Assembly (NCBI GenBank): GCA_025558075.1
Contig: JAHLKF010000006.1
Coordinates: 186,001 to 250,000, forward strand
Reading direction: 5' to 3'
Origin: Gaertneriomyces semiglobifer
Taxonomy: Eukaryota > Chytridiomycota > Chytridiomycetes > Spizellomycetales > Spizellomycetaceae
DNA: 64,000 nucleotides
A program made the position numbers and the translations under genes. This document shows positions 24,114 through 35,862 of this stretch, one piece after another. The notes under the pieces were generated by a model. It saw only the letters and a list, made by a program, of their open reading frames with translations. It did not search any database and had not been told where the DNA came from. Numbering within the stretch: the stretch's first letter is position 1; each line of letters starts with the position of its first letter.

Positions 24114-25443
24114 CCTGATCTCCTCTTCCTAATGGCGGTTAAGGTTGGGGTCCCAGGAATCACCAGTGGAATCGAAAGGGAGGGAAAAAGTGTAAACTGC
24201 AGACTTCAAACTGCAAATCGCCAGTAACGAAAACCGGGTCACGTGAAAACGTAATTATGACTGTGCCATGCGCGTTCGTAAGCGGATTCCGCCAACGCGT
24301 TGGGCCCCGTCGCTTTCGTCGCTTTTCGACATACTATCCGACCAAAAGGTTCTGAGTTCATTCTTTTCAGGAGTCTCTTCAGATGATGAGTGCCCGCTGT
24401 ATGCACTGCCTCTGGTAGGATGTAATGTGTCCGTGCTGACTGCGGCTACACCAAAACCCTACGCACAAACGGCATGAAGCATACAAAGCCGATGACTGAG
24501 GTGGACGCAGAATCTTAGGCATTACCACATGCGAGGACCATAGCTCAACAAGTTTGGCACCTCTACCCAAAGAGACGCCTTTGGAAGAAGGAAGAACGTC
24601 TTGAAGTGGTTCTACGGTGGATGTTTTTGAACATACTAGCTAAAACGATGTGGTTGTCAACCAACGCAGGCATCCCGCACGTGGGATCCTTGAAAGTAGC
24701 CCGTTGAGGAGCTCGATTTTGCCGAAGGTGATGGACTCCCAAGGTCAGCGCTCAGGTGTTGCTCATTGAAAGTTAATTGTGCGCGGGATATAAAAGGTCC
24801 TATCCACGTCTCAAAAAGATCTGGGGCCACTTAGCTGGCAATTTGCCTGCATAACGGATAAGGGATTTGCGTGAGGTCCAAGTAAACTACAGTTCCAGGC
24901 CATTTCCTCACTTCTTGAAGCATGTGTTGATAGCTCATGAGGTAAATAGCTTGAGCGTTCTGCGTGGTCTTACTGGGCAGCTTCACGAGATGCCAAGCGT
25001 GCGTCGTGCCACTGGCGCTTGATACCGCACACTGACCTGCCGGCCTGAAGGACCGGGGCACCCACTTTAAGCTTTTAATGTCTCGAGACGGTATCATCGG
25101 TAAAATCTACGGTCATCTCCGCGGAACAACACCTGCCAGATGCTGGTCGCCGTTCGCAAGTCAGGCTGCTCTTTCACCTTCATTTCCATGGTGGTCGCCC
25201 ACCCTGCTATGGTAGAGCAATTAATGAAAATTGCGAGACACGAAAAACACAAGCGAACGGCTCGCTTCACACTGTCCCTCGCAAGTGATGGAGCTCTTGT
25301 AGCCATTTCGATAGGTCAAACTTGCGATTACCAGGGCCACGACCTTGAACATGCAAGAATCGAGAGTTTGTTTCAAAAGGTGTTCACGCTATAAAGATAT
25401 CCCGACTACTCGATCTATCACTACCCATGGATTGTGTAGACGG
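24114..25443. other. 1.3-kb region with unresolved coding potential
   Basis: Between the uS4 start and the EF-P stop. A TATAAAA at 24789 and a CACGTG inside an almost palindromic 16-mer at 24673-24688 suggest a promoter on the plus strand. A plus-strand frame at 25104-25394 (97 codons) contains an FTLSLASDGALVAIS segment that faintly recalls the end of tRNA endonuclease Sen15 proteins. On the minus strand, frames at 25306-25094 and 25097-24831 are also open but need a splice I could not place. I cannot choose between them. Confidence 0.25.
24240..24245. promoter_or_regulatory. E-box CACGTG upstream of uS4
   Basis: TCACGTGA context, about 127 bases before the uS4 ATG, a position much like that of the boxes in front of eS17. 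Confidence 0.55.
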
Positions 25444-26186
25444 CTACTTGGCCCTGCTCACATATCTCTGATCCAATAAATCCACTACAACCTTGTCCCC
25501 GATGTTCACAAACTCTGGGACTTGAACGTGAGCACCAACATCCAGTTTGGCCTGCTTGAAACTAGTGCCTTTCCCCTCGTTCGTCGCCGTACTGGGACTC
25601 GGGTCACATTCCACTACAGTATAAGTTCCGCGTTCCGGAACTTTGATGACAACTGGCGTCGCCTCATGTGAATCAACCCGCAGTTCCATGGAGTCTTGAA
25701 GAAAAGGAATGACTTTCTCTCCAGCATTGATGATCGACAACGGGAACGCATGAGTTTCAAAGGTTGTTGGATCGAGAAGGTGGATCTCTGTGTCGGTATA
25801 CAGAAACTGATACGTTTTGGTTTCGAGTTCCACCACTTTGAGCATAAACAGACGTACGAATTAGTAGTGCGCATACATAGTGGATCCTTGTATCATAGAT
25901 GCATCGTACCTTCAACATTACTGCCCGAATTGAAGCGCTCCGTTAACTTTCCATTACCCACCAAATCCCGCAGGTCCAGCTTGTAATGGGCACCTCCCCG
26001 ACCTTGGGAATGATGCGAGTATGAATGTATAACCCATATCTTTCCTCGAAAGTCGATGACAGTGCCTCGCTTGATCTGGTTCACTGGCATCTGCAACGCT
26101 CTCGCTTGGATAAAGTACGGAGACCGGCACCGAGTGGTGGCCCGTATGGATGCATGGCACAAGGACGACGGACCGCGGAAGGACAT
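25444..26186 (-). CDS. efp: Bacterial-type elongation factor P, probably mitochondrial
   Basis: Two exons, 26186-25910 and 25835-25444, give 222 residues. After ~35 residues that look like a targeting peptide come the KOW-like domain I (VNQIKRGTVIDFRGKIWVI) and the two OB domains (TKTYQFLYTD, GDKVVVDLLDQRYVSRAK). EF-P relieves ribosome stalling at proline stretches. At the tip of the domain-I loop, where bacterial EF-P has Lys34 in KPGKGG, this protein has SQGRGG, so Arg replaces the modified lysine. A GTG codon lies upstream in frame, but the ATG at 26186 is the likely start. The eukaryotic cytosolic homologue eIF5A is a different family. Confidence 0.9.
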
Positions 26187-26385
26187 CTTGCCAACTGCTG
26201 AACGAAATGTCCGCACTGCTGTGGTGCCGTTTATGTGTCAAAATCCTCGCAAACGAAGCGCTTCTTGCTTCGTTTTGAATAATTTTGGTCACCAGCTTGT
26301 AACAACCCGCAACAGGACACCGGTCAAACATGCAGAGGCCGCTCAGCTTCTATTATCATTTCGCAGGAAACATACTATAAAAGCT

Positions 26386-26958
26386 ATGAGTGATGCACCG
26401 CCAGCGTATTCTGAAGCTGTAGGCAGTACCAGCAGGGTTCAAAGCACCGCACAGGCTCCTGTTCAAGGGGATGCGACGGTACGTTCATGCGGGCACCTGT
26501 CATTCTCACCGCAAAGTGCTAACTCCTGCTGACTATAAAACGTATAGTCCGCTTGCTGTCCAACCGGTGAACCGCATAGCTGGCTGCCACCCTATTATCC
26601 AAAATCGGCCTGGTGCATGGCAATAGGTCTTTTCCCGTACGTACCACCTCGACCGACCGCACATCAGTCGTACAATTGCTGACGCTTCTGAGAACCAACA
26701 GATTCGGCATTCTGTGCTGCTTAAAGATGAAAGAGTCTAGATGTGAACGCTGCGGTGCCGAGCTAACACTAGGCGAAGGAGAAGAAGATCCGGCTAAACA
26801 AGCTGAAAGGGGTGCGCATTGCTCCTGTGAGCAACTTGATGTTGTACCAATACTAAACGGAAATGTTGATTGTAGACAGAGCATATCGACTTGGCTTCGC
26901 CATCGGAGCGGCGACGCAGGTCATCCAATCTGGTGTGGTGCATGGCCAGCGCAACTGA
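26386..26958 (+). CDS. Small BRI3-like membrane protein
   Basis: Four exons, 26386-26478, 26548-26636, 26702-26826 and 26876-26958, give 129 residues. The N-terminus is short and Pro/Tyr-containing (SDAPPAYSEAV, a PPxY-like motif). The spliced core AWCMAIGLFPFGILCCLKMKESRCERCGAEL is the hydrophobic-plus-CxxC signature of brain protein I3 (BRI3)-type proteins, which sit in endolysosomal membranes in animals; the fungal role is unknown. The last intron has an ideal branch point (TACTAAAC). Without that splice the frame would read on to a TAA at 26966. The 3' exon is therefore less certain than the core. Confidence 0.65.
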
Positions 26959-27545
26959 CGTTCTAACATTTCAGTCACCATCGCTGTCATCGTCAACCCG
27001 CCTTGCACTTTGCACGCATACAGTTTTAGTTCATTGTTCAACCAAAGGATTGGAGGCCTTCAGAAACGACTGTGTTTGGTCTCCGACAAAGCAGTGTCCC
27101 CAATCAACTTTCCAGCACCAAGACTACCAGCTCTCTTCGTCGACCAGTTCTACTCGGAATCAACTTTCCCAGCCTTCCCGAATGCGCCCGTGGACATTAT
27201 GTCTTGCGCAATCGCCTCTATAAACATGCTACATACGAGCTGCAATCGCCCAGGTATAGGTAACCCACCCCAACACGGCCATTATCACAACAGCGACCGT
27301 CCGGATTCCATAGTTGGTAGCAACAAAAACATAGGAAGGCATTCTTTTTATTGATTCCACATACCTTGTACACACCTACATTTTCAAAGTACAAACGCAT
27401 TCGCCTTGGTAAAATAAGCGCCAGCCTGTCTGCTTGGGGCCAATCACTTCCGGTCCTGAATAACCTGCACTGAAAGAGTTTGTGAAGCGCTTGTGTGCTT
27501 CTTACCGGTCGAGTACGCGCCATGTACATGGAGCTATTCTCATGT
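26959..27545. other. Convergent 3' region
   Basis: About 590 bases between the BRI3-like gene and the BuGZ-like gene. Overlapping short frames occur on both strands with no domain; I support no gene here. Confidence 0.4.
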
Positions 27546-28899
27546 TCAACCTTGAGTGGTATTAGCTTCCTCGTTCAAGCGATACCTTGAGTCCAACGCA
27601 CGCTTTTCCTCAACAGAGAGTTCATTGTCATTGTAAACAAGTATGCCGGTGGCAGCTTTACCACTTGTCGCACCGGATACTGGTTCAGCAGGCGGCTTTG
27701 GCTCACCACTAGCGGCAACTGGCGCAGGCTCATGCTCTGCGGTAGTGGCTGGTTGATCTTGCTTATGATCGTAACCAGGATACTGTGCAGGCTCCGATAG
27801 GGGAGGCGGTTGCGACGTAAACGGCGAGCCGGAATTAGGCGGACCTGGAGGTGGTGGCATGGGTCGTGGCGGACCTGAAGGCCCTGGTAAATGGGAAGGA
27901 GGATAACCGACAGGCGCCGGAGACCCGTACGGAGCGGGTGAGCCTGTGAATGGCGGCATATGCGGAGCTGGCGATCCATATGAATGTGGCACTGGTGCAC
28001 CGGAATGAGGCATCGGCGGCGGGGGCATGCCTGGCATGCCTTGAGGGGCAAAAGGAGGAGGTGGGCCATGTAGGAAGGGTTGGCCCGGCCCGCCTGGACC
28101 AAATGGTGGCGGTCCTTGTGGAAATCCCGGCGGCGGTCCTCCCATGAAAGGCCGGGGTGGCGGCGGATAAGCCCCAAACGGCGGAGGAGGATATGGGCCC
28201 GGTGGTGGAGCACCATAATGATTCCCGGGCGGATATCCTGGCATCGGTGGAGGAGGATACTGTCCAAACATAGGTGGTCCCGGCTGATGCGATCCGTACT
28301 GAGGAGCACCACCCATTTGCTGATGTTTGAATCTTTCCATTTGCTTCTGAATCTGCTCAGGCGTAAGTGCATTTGGGTCAATCTTTGGACGCTTGTTGCC
28401 GGTATTTCCACCTGATTTCTCAATGTGTGCCTGCAGGTCTTCCTCTGGTACACCTAGCATACCAAAGATCTCAATATCTGGTGTCTCGCGGCCGGGAAGG
28501 GCGTTGGGGACTCTAAAAATACTGATGAGGATCTGTCCATGGGAAAAAGAAAGAATTCAACCTACGCCTCAAGGGTTTGCTTGTGAACCTGTTGGACATG
28601 AATAACCAAACCTCCGGCAGTATTCAGTTTCTTGGAGCACTACAGACATAGTTAATACGCAGTAATCGTAAGCACAGTGGAACCGCTTGATCACTCACAT
28701 CAGTACATTTGAAGTGTTTCACCCTCTGATGATTGATCAGGACCTTTTCATCTTCAAATTCGCGATCACAATACCAGCACCAGGGCTTCAATTCCTTTCT
28801 CTTTTTCTGTTTAATGCAGTTTAAGTAAACAAAGTGATCGTTAATGACTTGTCTGCACCGTTCCGGAAAGTGATGCAATGTCTCCCGTACCTTGGCCAT
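27546..28899 (-). CDS. BuGZ/ZNF207-like C2H2 zinc-finger protein
   Basis: Four exons, 28899-28891, 28806-28699, 28639-28566 and 28512-27546, give 385 residues. Splicing yields MAKKKRKELKPWCWYCDREF and the paired fingers (C-x2-C-x12-H-x5-H, then CTDCSKKL...H-x4-H), the conserved start of BuGZ. The fingers bind microtubules or RNA in animals. Then comes a long Pro/Gly/Met-rich low-complexity region, the type that drives phase separation in BuGZ. Near the C-terminus, LVYNDNELSVEEKRALDSRY matches the GLEBS pattern (acidic, S-x-E-E-x-R-A) that binds the checkpoint protein Bub3. A spindle/kinetochore function is inferred from family. The first exon is just nine bases. Confidence 0.9.
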
Positions 28900-29003
28900 T
28901 TTCTTTCAATAGTGGTTCCCTAACAGCGTCGTTCTCTGCAATCTCCGTGTCCTGCTAAGTCTTGTACTGTCCTTGCTGTCCCGTCCTCACCGTCTCGTTG
29001 CCC

Positions 29004-29036
29004 CGTCGTCGTCGTCGTCGTCGCCGTCGTTGTCGC
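29004..29036. repeat. CGT trinucleotide tract in promoter
   Basis: Six or more CGT units followed by imperfect copies, between the divergent BuGZ-like and SET genes. Similar tracts occur near 32586, 36165, 37188 and 53864. Confidence 0.8.
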
Positions 29037-29065
29037 TGAAGTGAAATGCCTTAAACCACACTGGT

Positions 29066-29071
29066 CACGTG
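29066..29071. promoter_or_regulatory. E-box CACGTG between BuGZ-like and SET genes
   Basis: GGTCACGTGGCC context, about 167 bases before the BuGZ-like start and 75 bases before the SET start; it could serve either gene. Confidence 0.4.
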
Positions 29072-29144
29072 GCCACGGTTTATGTAATCAAGTTTGGAAA
29101 TGTCAGTTTCGCGTTGTTAAACTTTTTGTTTTGAGGTGGTGGTG

Positions 29145-31126
29145 ATGAAGATAATCATGAGGCCTCTTGCCGCTGCCGAGACGCTGAAGCGAAAGGGTTC
29201 TTTGGATGACAATGCTCAAAGCAAGCGAGTACGATGCGTGGACGCGGCGGGCCAAGGCGATGGTCTCCTGGCGTGGGCAACGTCTCAAGGTGCCGACGTA
29301 TCAAACCTGGCCATCATGAAGGCAGACCTCGAAGGTAACTATGGCGTTCAGAAGCGTGGTGCTGGGCAGATCTTGATGCTGTATTTGCAGATGGCGCGCA
29401 TGCTGCTCGTACAGTCATCTCTACAAAGGCCATCCCGCCGGGTTCCCCTATCGCACACATACCGGTGCATCTCGTTCTTTCTGAATCAAACGCCCTAGCC
29501 TCGCCCTTTGGTCAAGCGCTATGGTCGCATGCCAGTCTCCAAACATTAGCCCAGGACGGCCGTGATCCGTATGCGCCTGCGTTGATCTTGCTAGCTGCCT
29601 TTTTAGTATGGGAGCGTTTCGAAAATAGTGACTCGTTTTGGGCACCGTATCTCGAGTCGCTTCCCGTAAAATATCAGCTGCCTTTATGGTGGACTGATGA
29701 GGAAGTGGACGTACTTTTGTCTGGAACCAACTTGGAATACGTCGTGCAAGAACGAGCCAAGCTATTGAAGCGAGGTCTTGCCATTGTTTCCGAAGTGTGC
29801 GGAGAGATGTTCACCCACCATAGTCTAACGTGGAAAAACTTCCTGTGGGCGTACTCTGCGATTTCATCGCGAGCCTTTCCTCGATCGCGACCAGCACCGT
29901 CAGCGTCACTCAGTAAAGATACCGCTGCGGATGACACAACTTCGGCCGCATCTGAATTGTGCCTCTACCCTATCTTGGACATGCTGAACCACCGTCGTGC
30001 AGAGCGGATTGAATGGCGCCTTACAGATGAGAATGTTACTTTTGTAGCATTGGACGGGTTTGCGGAAGGCGAAGAAGTATTCAACAATTATGGCGCAAAA
30101 GGCAATGAGAACTTGCTCGCCAACTACGGCTTTGTTCTGGAAAATAATCAAGAAGACTACGTGAAGATTGCGCTCAATGTCCGCGACGAAGACCCGCTAG
30201 CTGAACGGAAACTGAAAGCTCTTTCCAAAGCACAACCCAATCGACTAGTGTATTTGTTATTCACTGGGGATGACGAGACTCAACTGCCAAATGATCTATT
30301 GGCGGTAACAAGACTTTTGGTAGTGAACCGGGACGAACTTTCCGTGGTGGAGCATGATTCTACTCTACATAGTACACCGCTGGCGCCTCGAAATGAAGTG
30401 GCTACTCTGGGGGCTCTTTGGGAACTGTTGAGTGCAAAATGTGCGGCAGTGGAATCTGGACAACAAAGGATAGAAAGCGCAGCGCATTTGACTGATGAAA
30501 GGAAGCGATTGGCAACAATATATCGTGCAGGTCAGTTTACGCGTTGATGCTTAAGGAACTTACTGGTTGTTGGACTCAACGCCTTTCAATCCGCGAATAC
30601 AGGACAACTTCGCATATTCCGCCATTCTTTATCTCTTGTCAGCACCGCATTATTGACGTACCTGTCATCCGCGCTCAAACAATACCACGACACCACTGCA
30701 AGCGTATCGAAGCTGTTTCTATCCACATCAAGCGAATACCTAAGTACGTCCTTTCGCAGCAAGGTTAACGAACTTGTTTCTAGCCTTCCGGATGATATTG
30801 CAGAATATTTAGATGAAGACACCATTCTCTGCTTTGCGTTGATATGGGAATCTCAGAATCCAGGCACCTATCATCGTATCTTGTCGATGTTCCATATAGA
30901 AACGACTTCAGAGCAGAAAGAAGAAATTGAAGAACATTATGAGGAGATTGTGCAACCCATTTTGGAAGCTTTACCCGATGTTTTCACACCTGAGGTATTC
31001 ACCAAGGAACGGTTTGTCTGGGCAGCTCGCATTTTGGATGTGAACGGTCTGAATGTACCGAAGGGCGTGATCGACGGAGTTGCTGGTTGGCACATCATTA
31101 TGCTTCCCCCTTGTAGTAAGACGTAG
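29145..31126 (+). CDS. SET-domain lysine methyltransferase, SETD3/Rubisco-LSMT-like
   Basis: Three exons, 29145-29334, 29391-30530 and 30603-31126, give 617 residues. SET motifs: DGAHAARTVISTKAIPPG at the start of the domain, LYPILDMLNH (N-H), and EEVFNNYG with ENLLANYGF. A split I-SET and a C-terminal helical substrate-binding part (Rubis-subs-bind-like, KLKALSKAQPNRLVYLL) follow. Such enzymes methylate ribosomal proteins, actin or other non-histone targets; the substrate is unknown here. After the helical part, residues ~520-600 (EDTILCFALIWESQNP... VFTPEVFTKERFVWA) resemble another copy of the SET N-lobe, without the catalytic part. Alternative start at 29157. Confidence 0.85.
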
Positions 31127-31311
31127 CAACATAGATTTACGATAGATAAAGGATAATGACTTGCAACGGCAAGGGAAGCGTGATATTGATATGAGTAAAA
31201 GCCAAGAAAATAAGAAAATCTACCTAATTGAGACGAAACGCAGTCACAGAACTACAGTAAGACACACCGTCTGGCATTCTTCCAGCAAACACCTAGATAT
31301 ATACCCCATAT

Positions 31312-32344
31312 CTACCAACCACGCTTGGCGAACTTCTGTTCTTCCGGCAAAGTGTCGCAGTTGATCCCGACCATTGCCTCACCGAGATCTTCGGATACAG
31401 AGGCAAGCACAGCGGGGTCCTGGTAGTGCGTCACAGCCTGGACAATAGCCCGAGCACGCTTGGCGGGGTCACCAGACTTGAAGATGCCAGACCCAACAAA
31501 GACACCGTCGACACCCAACTGCATCATCAAAGCGGCATCAGCCGGTGTTGCAACACCACCAGCGGCAAAGTTGACGACCGGCAGGCGTCCAAGACGCTTC
31601 ACTTCCTTGACTAGCTGGTAAGGCGCTTGGATGTCCTTGGCGTACACGTAAAGCTCATCATCAGCCATAGCTTGAACCTTGCGAATCTCGCCCATCATGG
31701 TCCTCGCGTGACGAACGGCCTCGACGACATTACCGGTTCCAGCCTCACCCTTTGTGCGAATGAAGGCGGCACCTTCGTTGATACGCCTCAAAGCCTCACC
31801 TAAGTTCTTGGCTCCACAAACGAATGGAACCTTGAACTGGCTCTTGTCAATGTGGTTCACCTCATCCGCAGGTGTAAGGACCTCAGATTCGTCAATGTAG
31901 TCAACGTTGAGGTGCTGAATGATTTGAGCCTCAACAAAGTGCCCAATACGGACTTTGGCCATGACAGGGATGGTCACGGCTTCGATGATTTCTTTGATCA
32001 TCTTGGGGTCGGACATACGTGCAACTCCACCATCCTTACGGATGTCAGCGGGCACCCGCTCAAGAGCCATGACAGCGCAAGCGCCGGCTTCTTCAGCAAT
32101 ACGAGCTTGCTCGGCGTTGACAACGTCCATGATGACACCACCCTAAACACAAAAATGATTCGTAAATACATACAGCTATCATAGCACCCAACGACTGAGC
32201 TTGACATGCAAACCAGGTTAGGCTACCCACCTTCAAGTTCTGGGCCAAACCGGCCTTGACGATGAAGCTGGTAGCAGCATCGTTGCCGTTGGAAGCAGCG
32301 GCAGAGTCGGAAGCGACCAAGTTTGACGGAGCGTTGAAAGTCAT
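31312..32344 (-). CDS. PDX1: Pyridoxal 5'-phosphate synthase subunit PDX1/SNZ
   Basis: Two exons, 32344-32231 and 32142-31312, give 314 residues. The enzyme builds vitamin B6 from ribose 5-phosphate, glyceraldehyde 3-phosphate and ammonia from the PDX2/SNO glutaminase, which is not in this window. Motifs: [11 protein letters not shown] across the splice, [24 protein letters not shown] with the imine-forming lysine, [18 protein letters not shown] and [32 protein letters not shown]. The length and near-universal sequence make this firm. The gene converges on the SET gene. Confidence 0.98.
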
Positions 32345-33067
32345 TGTGCACTAAACAGACGGGGGGCACTACGATGCGCTGGAGTTGTTGCGGGAGGTGT
32401 GGAAGGACACTGCTGCTTGTGTAGAAAGACACTCGTCGTTCGCCGTCGTCGCAACGCTCGCCGATATCAAAACGAGGAGAAAAATATCGCTCGATTCATC
32501 CGAAATAAATATGAAATAAATGTGAAATATTTCACATAACTAATCCGCGCTGAACGAGATCTCAGTTCTGAAATGCACCAAAGCATCGTCGTCGTCGTCG
32601 ATGCTGCGGCTTTCTCTCCCTTGAAAGGCGTCTTGGGGACTCGGAGAGGCTATGGTGCACCCTTACTGGATGGCTACGTTGCAGGGGTTCCCCGATAGGT
32701 TCGTCCACGAGCGTTACCCATAACCATTCACGAATGCCATAATTTGGGGCCTTCCGGTTGACCTTGGCCTCGCTTTTGTAAGGGCGGCTTTTTCTGGCGA
32801 CGCTACAATCGGAAGGAGCAATGTATTGCGAATTTCGTTTAGCGTTCATTCAAGGCCCATGGCTAGGATGATTTTATTTTTATATTAGCAGTTATTGCAA
32901 GGACATCAGTTGCCGGTATCGCACAGCGTTTAGGTGTGAAATGACCATGCTATGGACGTGTACTCTTCCCAGTGTGTCGTCTCACGGAGACTATAATACT
33001 GCACGGCAGCGTGTATTCACAATAGAAATAACATGTAGTAGTCAAAATGGGGAGGTTCCTCTGATCC
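32345..33067. other. Intergenic, PDX1 promoter and trehalose phosphorylase 3' side
   Basis: About 720 bases. A CGTCGT tract at 32586-32600 is the only visible feature; open frames are short and antisense to each other. Confidence 0.5.
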
Positions 33068-35862
33068 TTAACACTTTGAAGCACAGCTCGTTGGTACTTG
33101 CTCCTCGTGAGCATCATGCGGTGTTCGCTTGTCTTCCCGCTCCTGTGCGCTATTCTCCTCCGCGCTTTGACCAAAACCCTTAATGCCACGTTCTTCCTTC
33201 GCTGTTTTGCGTCCTAAGAATTCCTTTTGCCAGAAGGTCTTTACCCAGCGCCCGTCTCCGGACAACGTACGCCGCTGTTTTTCAAAATTGCGCTTCAGTT
33301 CCAAGTCCTCCGCAGAAAGTTCCCCGTCGGTTTCCGTTTGTAGGGCTCCTTCTTCTTGGTTGATCATGGCATCGTCCGGGTTGGGGTTCTGGCCGGAAAA
33401 TCTCCCAGAATGGACAGCATTGCAAAGCCAGAGCCAGTTGATAGCTTGATAGACCTGCAAAGTGATCGCGCATCAATTGACTAGGCTATTGCGACGAGCA
33501 CGCAATGAACAAAACTTAACCGTAAAGTATTCTTCCGAAACATATTTCACTGCGGCCCTGGACATCTTGCGGTAAAGTTTATCATCGGTCAGCAATTCGT
33601 ACAGCCGTTGGACCACGGTGTCTACATCGCCAATCTTCACAAGGTAACCATTGCATCCATCATGAATTTGGTGTGGAATACCACCTGCGGCATACGCAAC
33701 CACAGGCCTGCCTTTCGCCAAAGCCTCAGTCACTTTGATCTCGAAACCCTCGCGGGTAGAGAGTTGCAATGCAACTTTCGCACCACGCATGAGTGTGTCG
33801 AGCAGCTGATCCGATGGTGGCAGCCTATATCGTGCCCGTTTAGCCGACTCACGCATGTAAACAAGTTGAATGCGGTATCCTACCTTACTACGGCAATGTC
33901 ATCCAAAACCGACAGATACTGGTCCTCCTCCAAAATGGAGAGTACCTGCTCAAAGACCAGATTCCCATCGGGATCGTCAATGGATCCATGACCACACAAC
34001 ACCAACTGAGGCAGCTCATGCTCGCTACAGCCTTCGCCTTCCATCCGCCTACGCAAAAGCCTAAACGCCTTCAGGACGTCCGGAATTCCTTTACTCGGAT
34101 CGAATCGCGCAATTTGGATAATGTAGGGTCGAGCAAAGTCAATGTGTCTGCCGGTGGTGTCAATGCTTAGACGGTTAAAGACTGCATGGTAGTACATTGT
34201 TGAAGCAGGATCGAGCTCCTTGTTTAAACCGTCAAGCGGGTCCGTAGCAGCAGGCAGCATCAGCAGCCTGTCCCTCGGTACATTACTGGGAACAAAGTTG
34301 GCCACCGGGTGGGAGATAAACAAATCGGCGTGCTGGATGAACTGCCATAAATAATTCCAGACGTGGTGTTGTTCCGTTTCTGGATTATCTGCTAGATCGG
34401 AGCGAACTTCGATGTGACTACGGTAGATGATCTTGCAGCGGGGATTCAAGTGCTTGATGTATCTGATCAGTCCAGCTGGTTGAGGGTCGTCGATGATGAT
34501 CACATCTGATTGCACAATAGGCCCTTCAGTCCAGTAACGGGTAATGTTGTCTTTGCACCAGTGCTCATACATTCGTTTGTCGTGATCGTTCAGATGCACA
34601 TCGGGCCCGGCCACGCCTTGAAGCACGTTATGGAACTTGCGCTTGGTAATGTCGAAAACCTCGGGCTTCGGTTTCATGACATACCACTGCGCTTCAACGC
34701 CCATGAGGTGCAAGATTCTGATTAGTGCATGACGCATAAGGGCTACTCCACCTCCTTGCGGGGTGGAACTGAAGAAGGTGATCCGAAGGTCTCGTTCGAC
34801 AGTTAACTGTTGAACATGAGCTCATTAATCCTCAGTCTCAACGAAAGAACGTTCGATAGAGAGCGAATACTTGCCCGCACGAGCTGTTGTAACACGCCCC
34901 AGGTTTGTGGAGACACTGTTTTCTCATAATCTATAGCATCGCACATATGAATTCTTCCGTTGCCATCAACTTCCACTCTGTGGCGATAGCCACTAGCAAT
35001 TCTTGGGATGTTGTTCTGAACTAAAAACAATTGGGCCTTTCGTGCACCGGAACATGCGCGCTCATCGATACTCCATCCGCGGGTCTCGACAATGACTGGC
35101 AAGATATCCAATTCAAACCATAGACGTGCCGGTAGCCTCAGCCTCATTTGGCCATTTTCTGTTTTCATAAACGAGTCTCCAAAGGTGACCGCGAGGTCCG
35201 CACCTTCTGTGATTCCGATGCCGGCGGCAAAGATCTTATATCGCTGTGCTCGAGCGTAGTTGCGAAGCCAGTCAATGATGCGCTGCTCCAGGTTCTTGAG
35301 AACCTCTTCCGTTAGAGGGTATGGACCTTCCTCGTCAGGGGAGCTTTCTTCAATTGTTGATCCGGAAATTGCAGATGCATCATCGACGCTTGCCTCGTCT
35401 GTATTGAGGCATTTACATCCATTCAAGACGCACTCATCCAAATCGCACTCTGGGCGCTCCGAGAAGCGGCCATCCTCTGACACCATTGTTTGGACCGTGA
35501 AGTCGATACCATCTACACCAACATATAGAGTGAGCCGAGTTCTGCGCCATGGAAAGAGCGCCAGCGGGACACTTACAGAATCCATCGTGCACATAAATAG
35601 CAAAGCTAGGTCGGTGCCGAGTTTCAATCTCAATGCCTACATATACTCCCTGTGGAGGAGCGGCTTTGGCAGGACGTCTCCAGGTTTTCAGAACTTTCAG
35701 AGCACGCTGAATGCTGCGACGGCCAGGGCGGTCCCCGACGACCGACGAGCGACGGCGGTCGCGCTGGGCATCTGATGCCGCCGCCACGGGTAGTTTGTTG
35801 CCGTTCCGCTCGCAGGCCTCAATCACCACATCGGCAAAGTGCGGATGGCTCCCAGAGGGCAT
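33068..35862 (-). CDS. treP: Retaining trehalose phosphorylase (GT4)
   Basis: Five exons, 35862-35577, 35512-34871, 34820-33884, 33824-33521 and 33454-33068, give about 851 residues. It reversibly converts trehalose and phosphate to glucose and alpha-glucose 1-phosphate; the Neurospora homologue is clock-controlled gene 9. Diagnostic parts are FFSSTPQGGGVALMRHALIR, VIIIDDPQPAGLI, ARFDPSKGIPDVL, and the E-x7-E EGFEIKVTE within LQLSTREGFEIKVTEALAKGRPVVAYAAGGIPHQI. The N-terminal ~300 residues are family-specific with a polar acidic insert. The tail is charged and extends past the usual ~730 residues. The second-to-third exon junction (34821-34870) is the least certain splice, though its phase fits. 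Confidence 0.92.
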
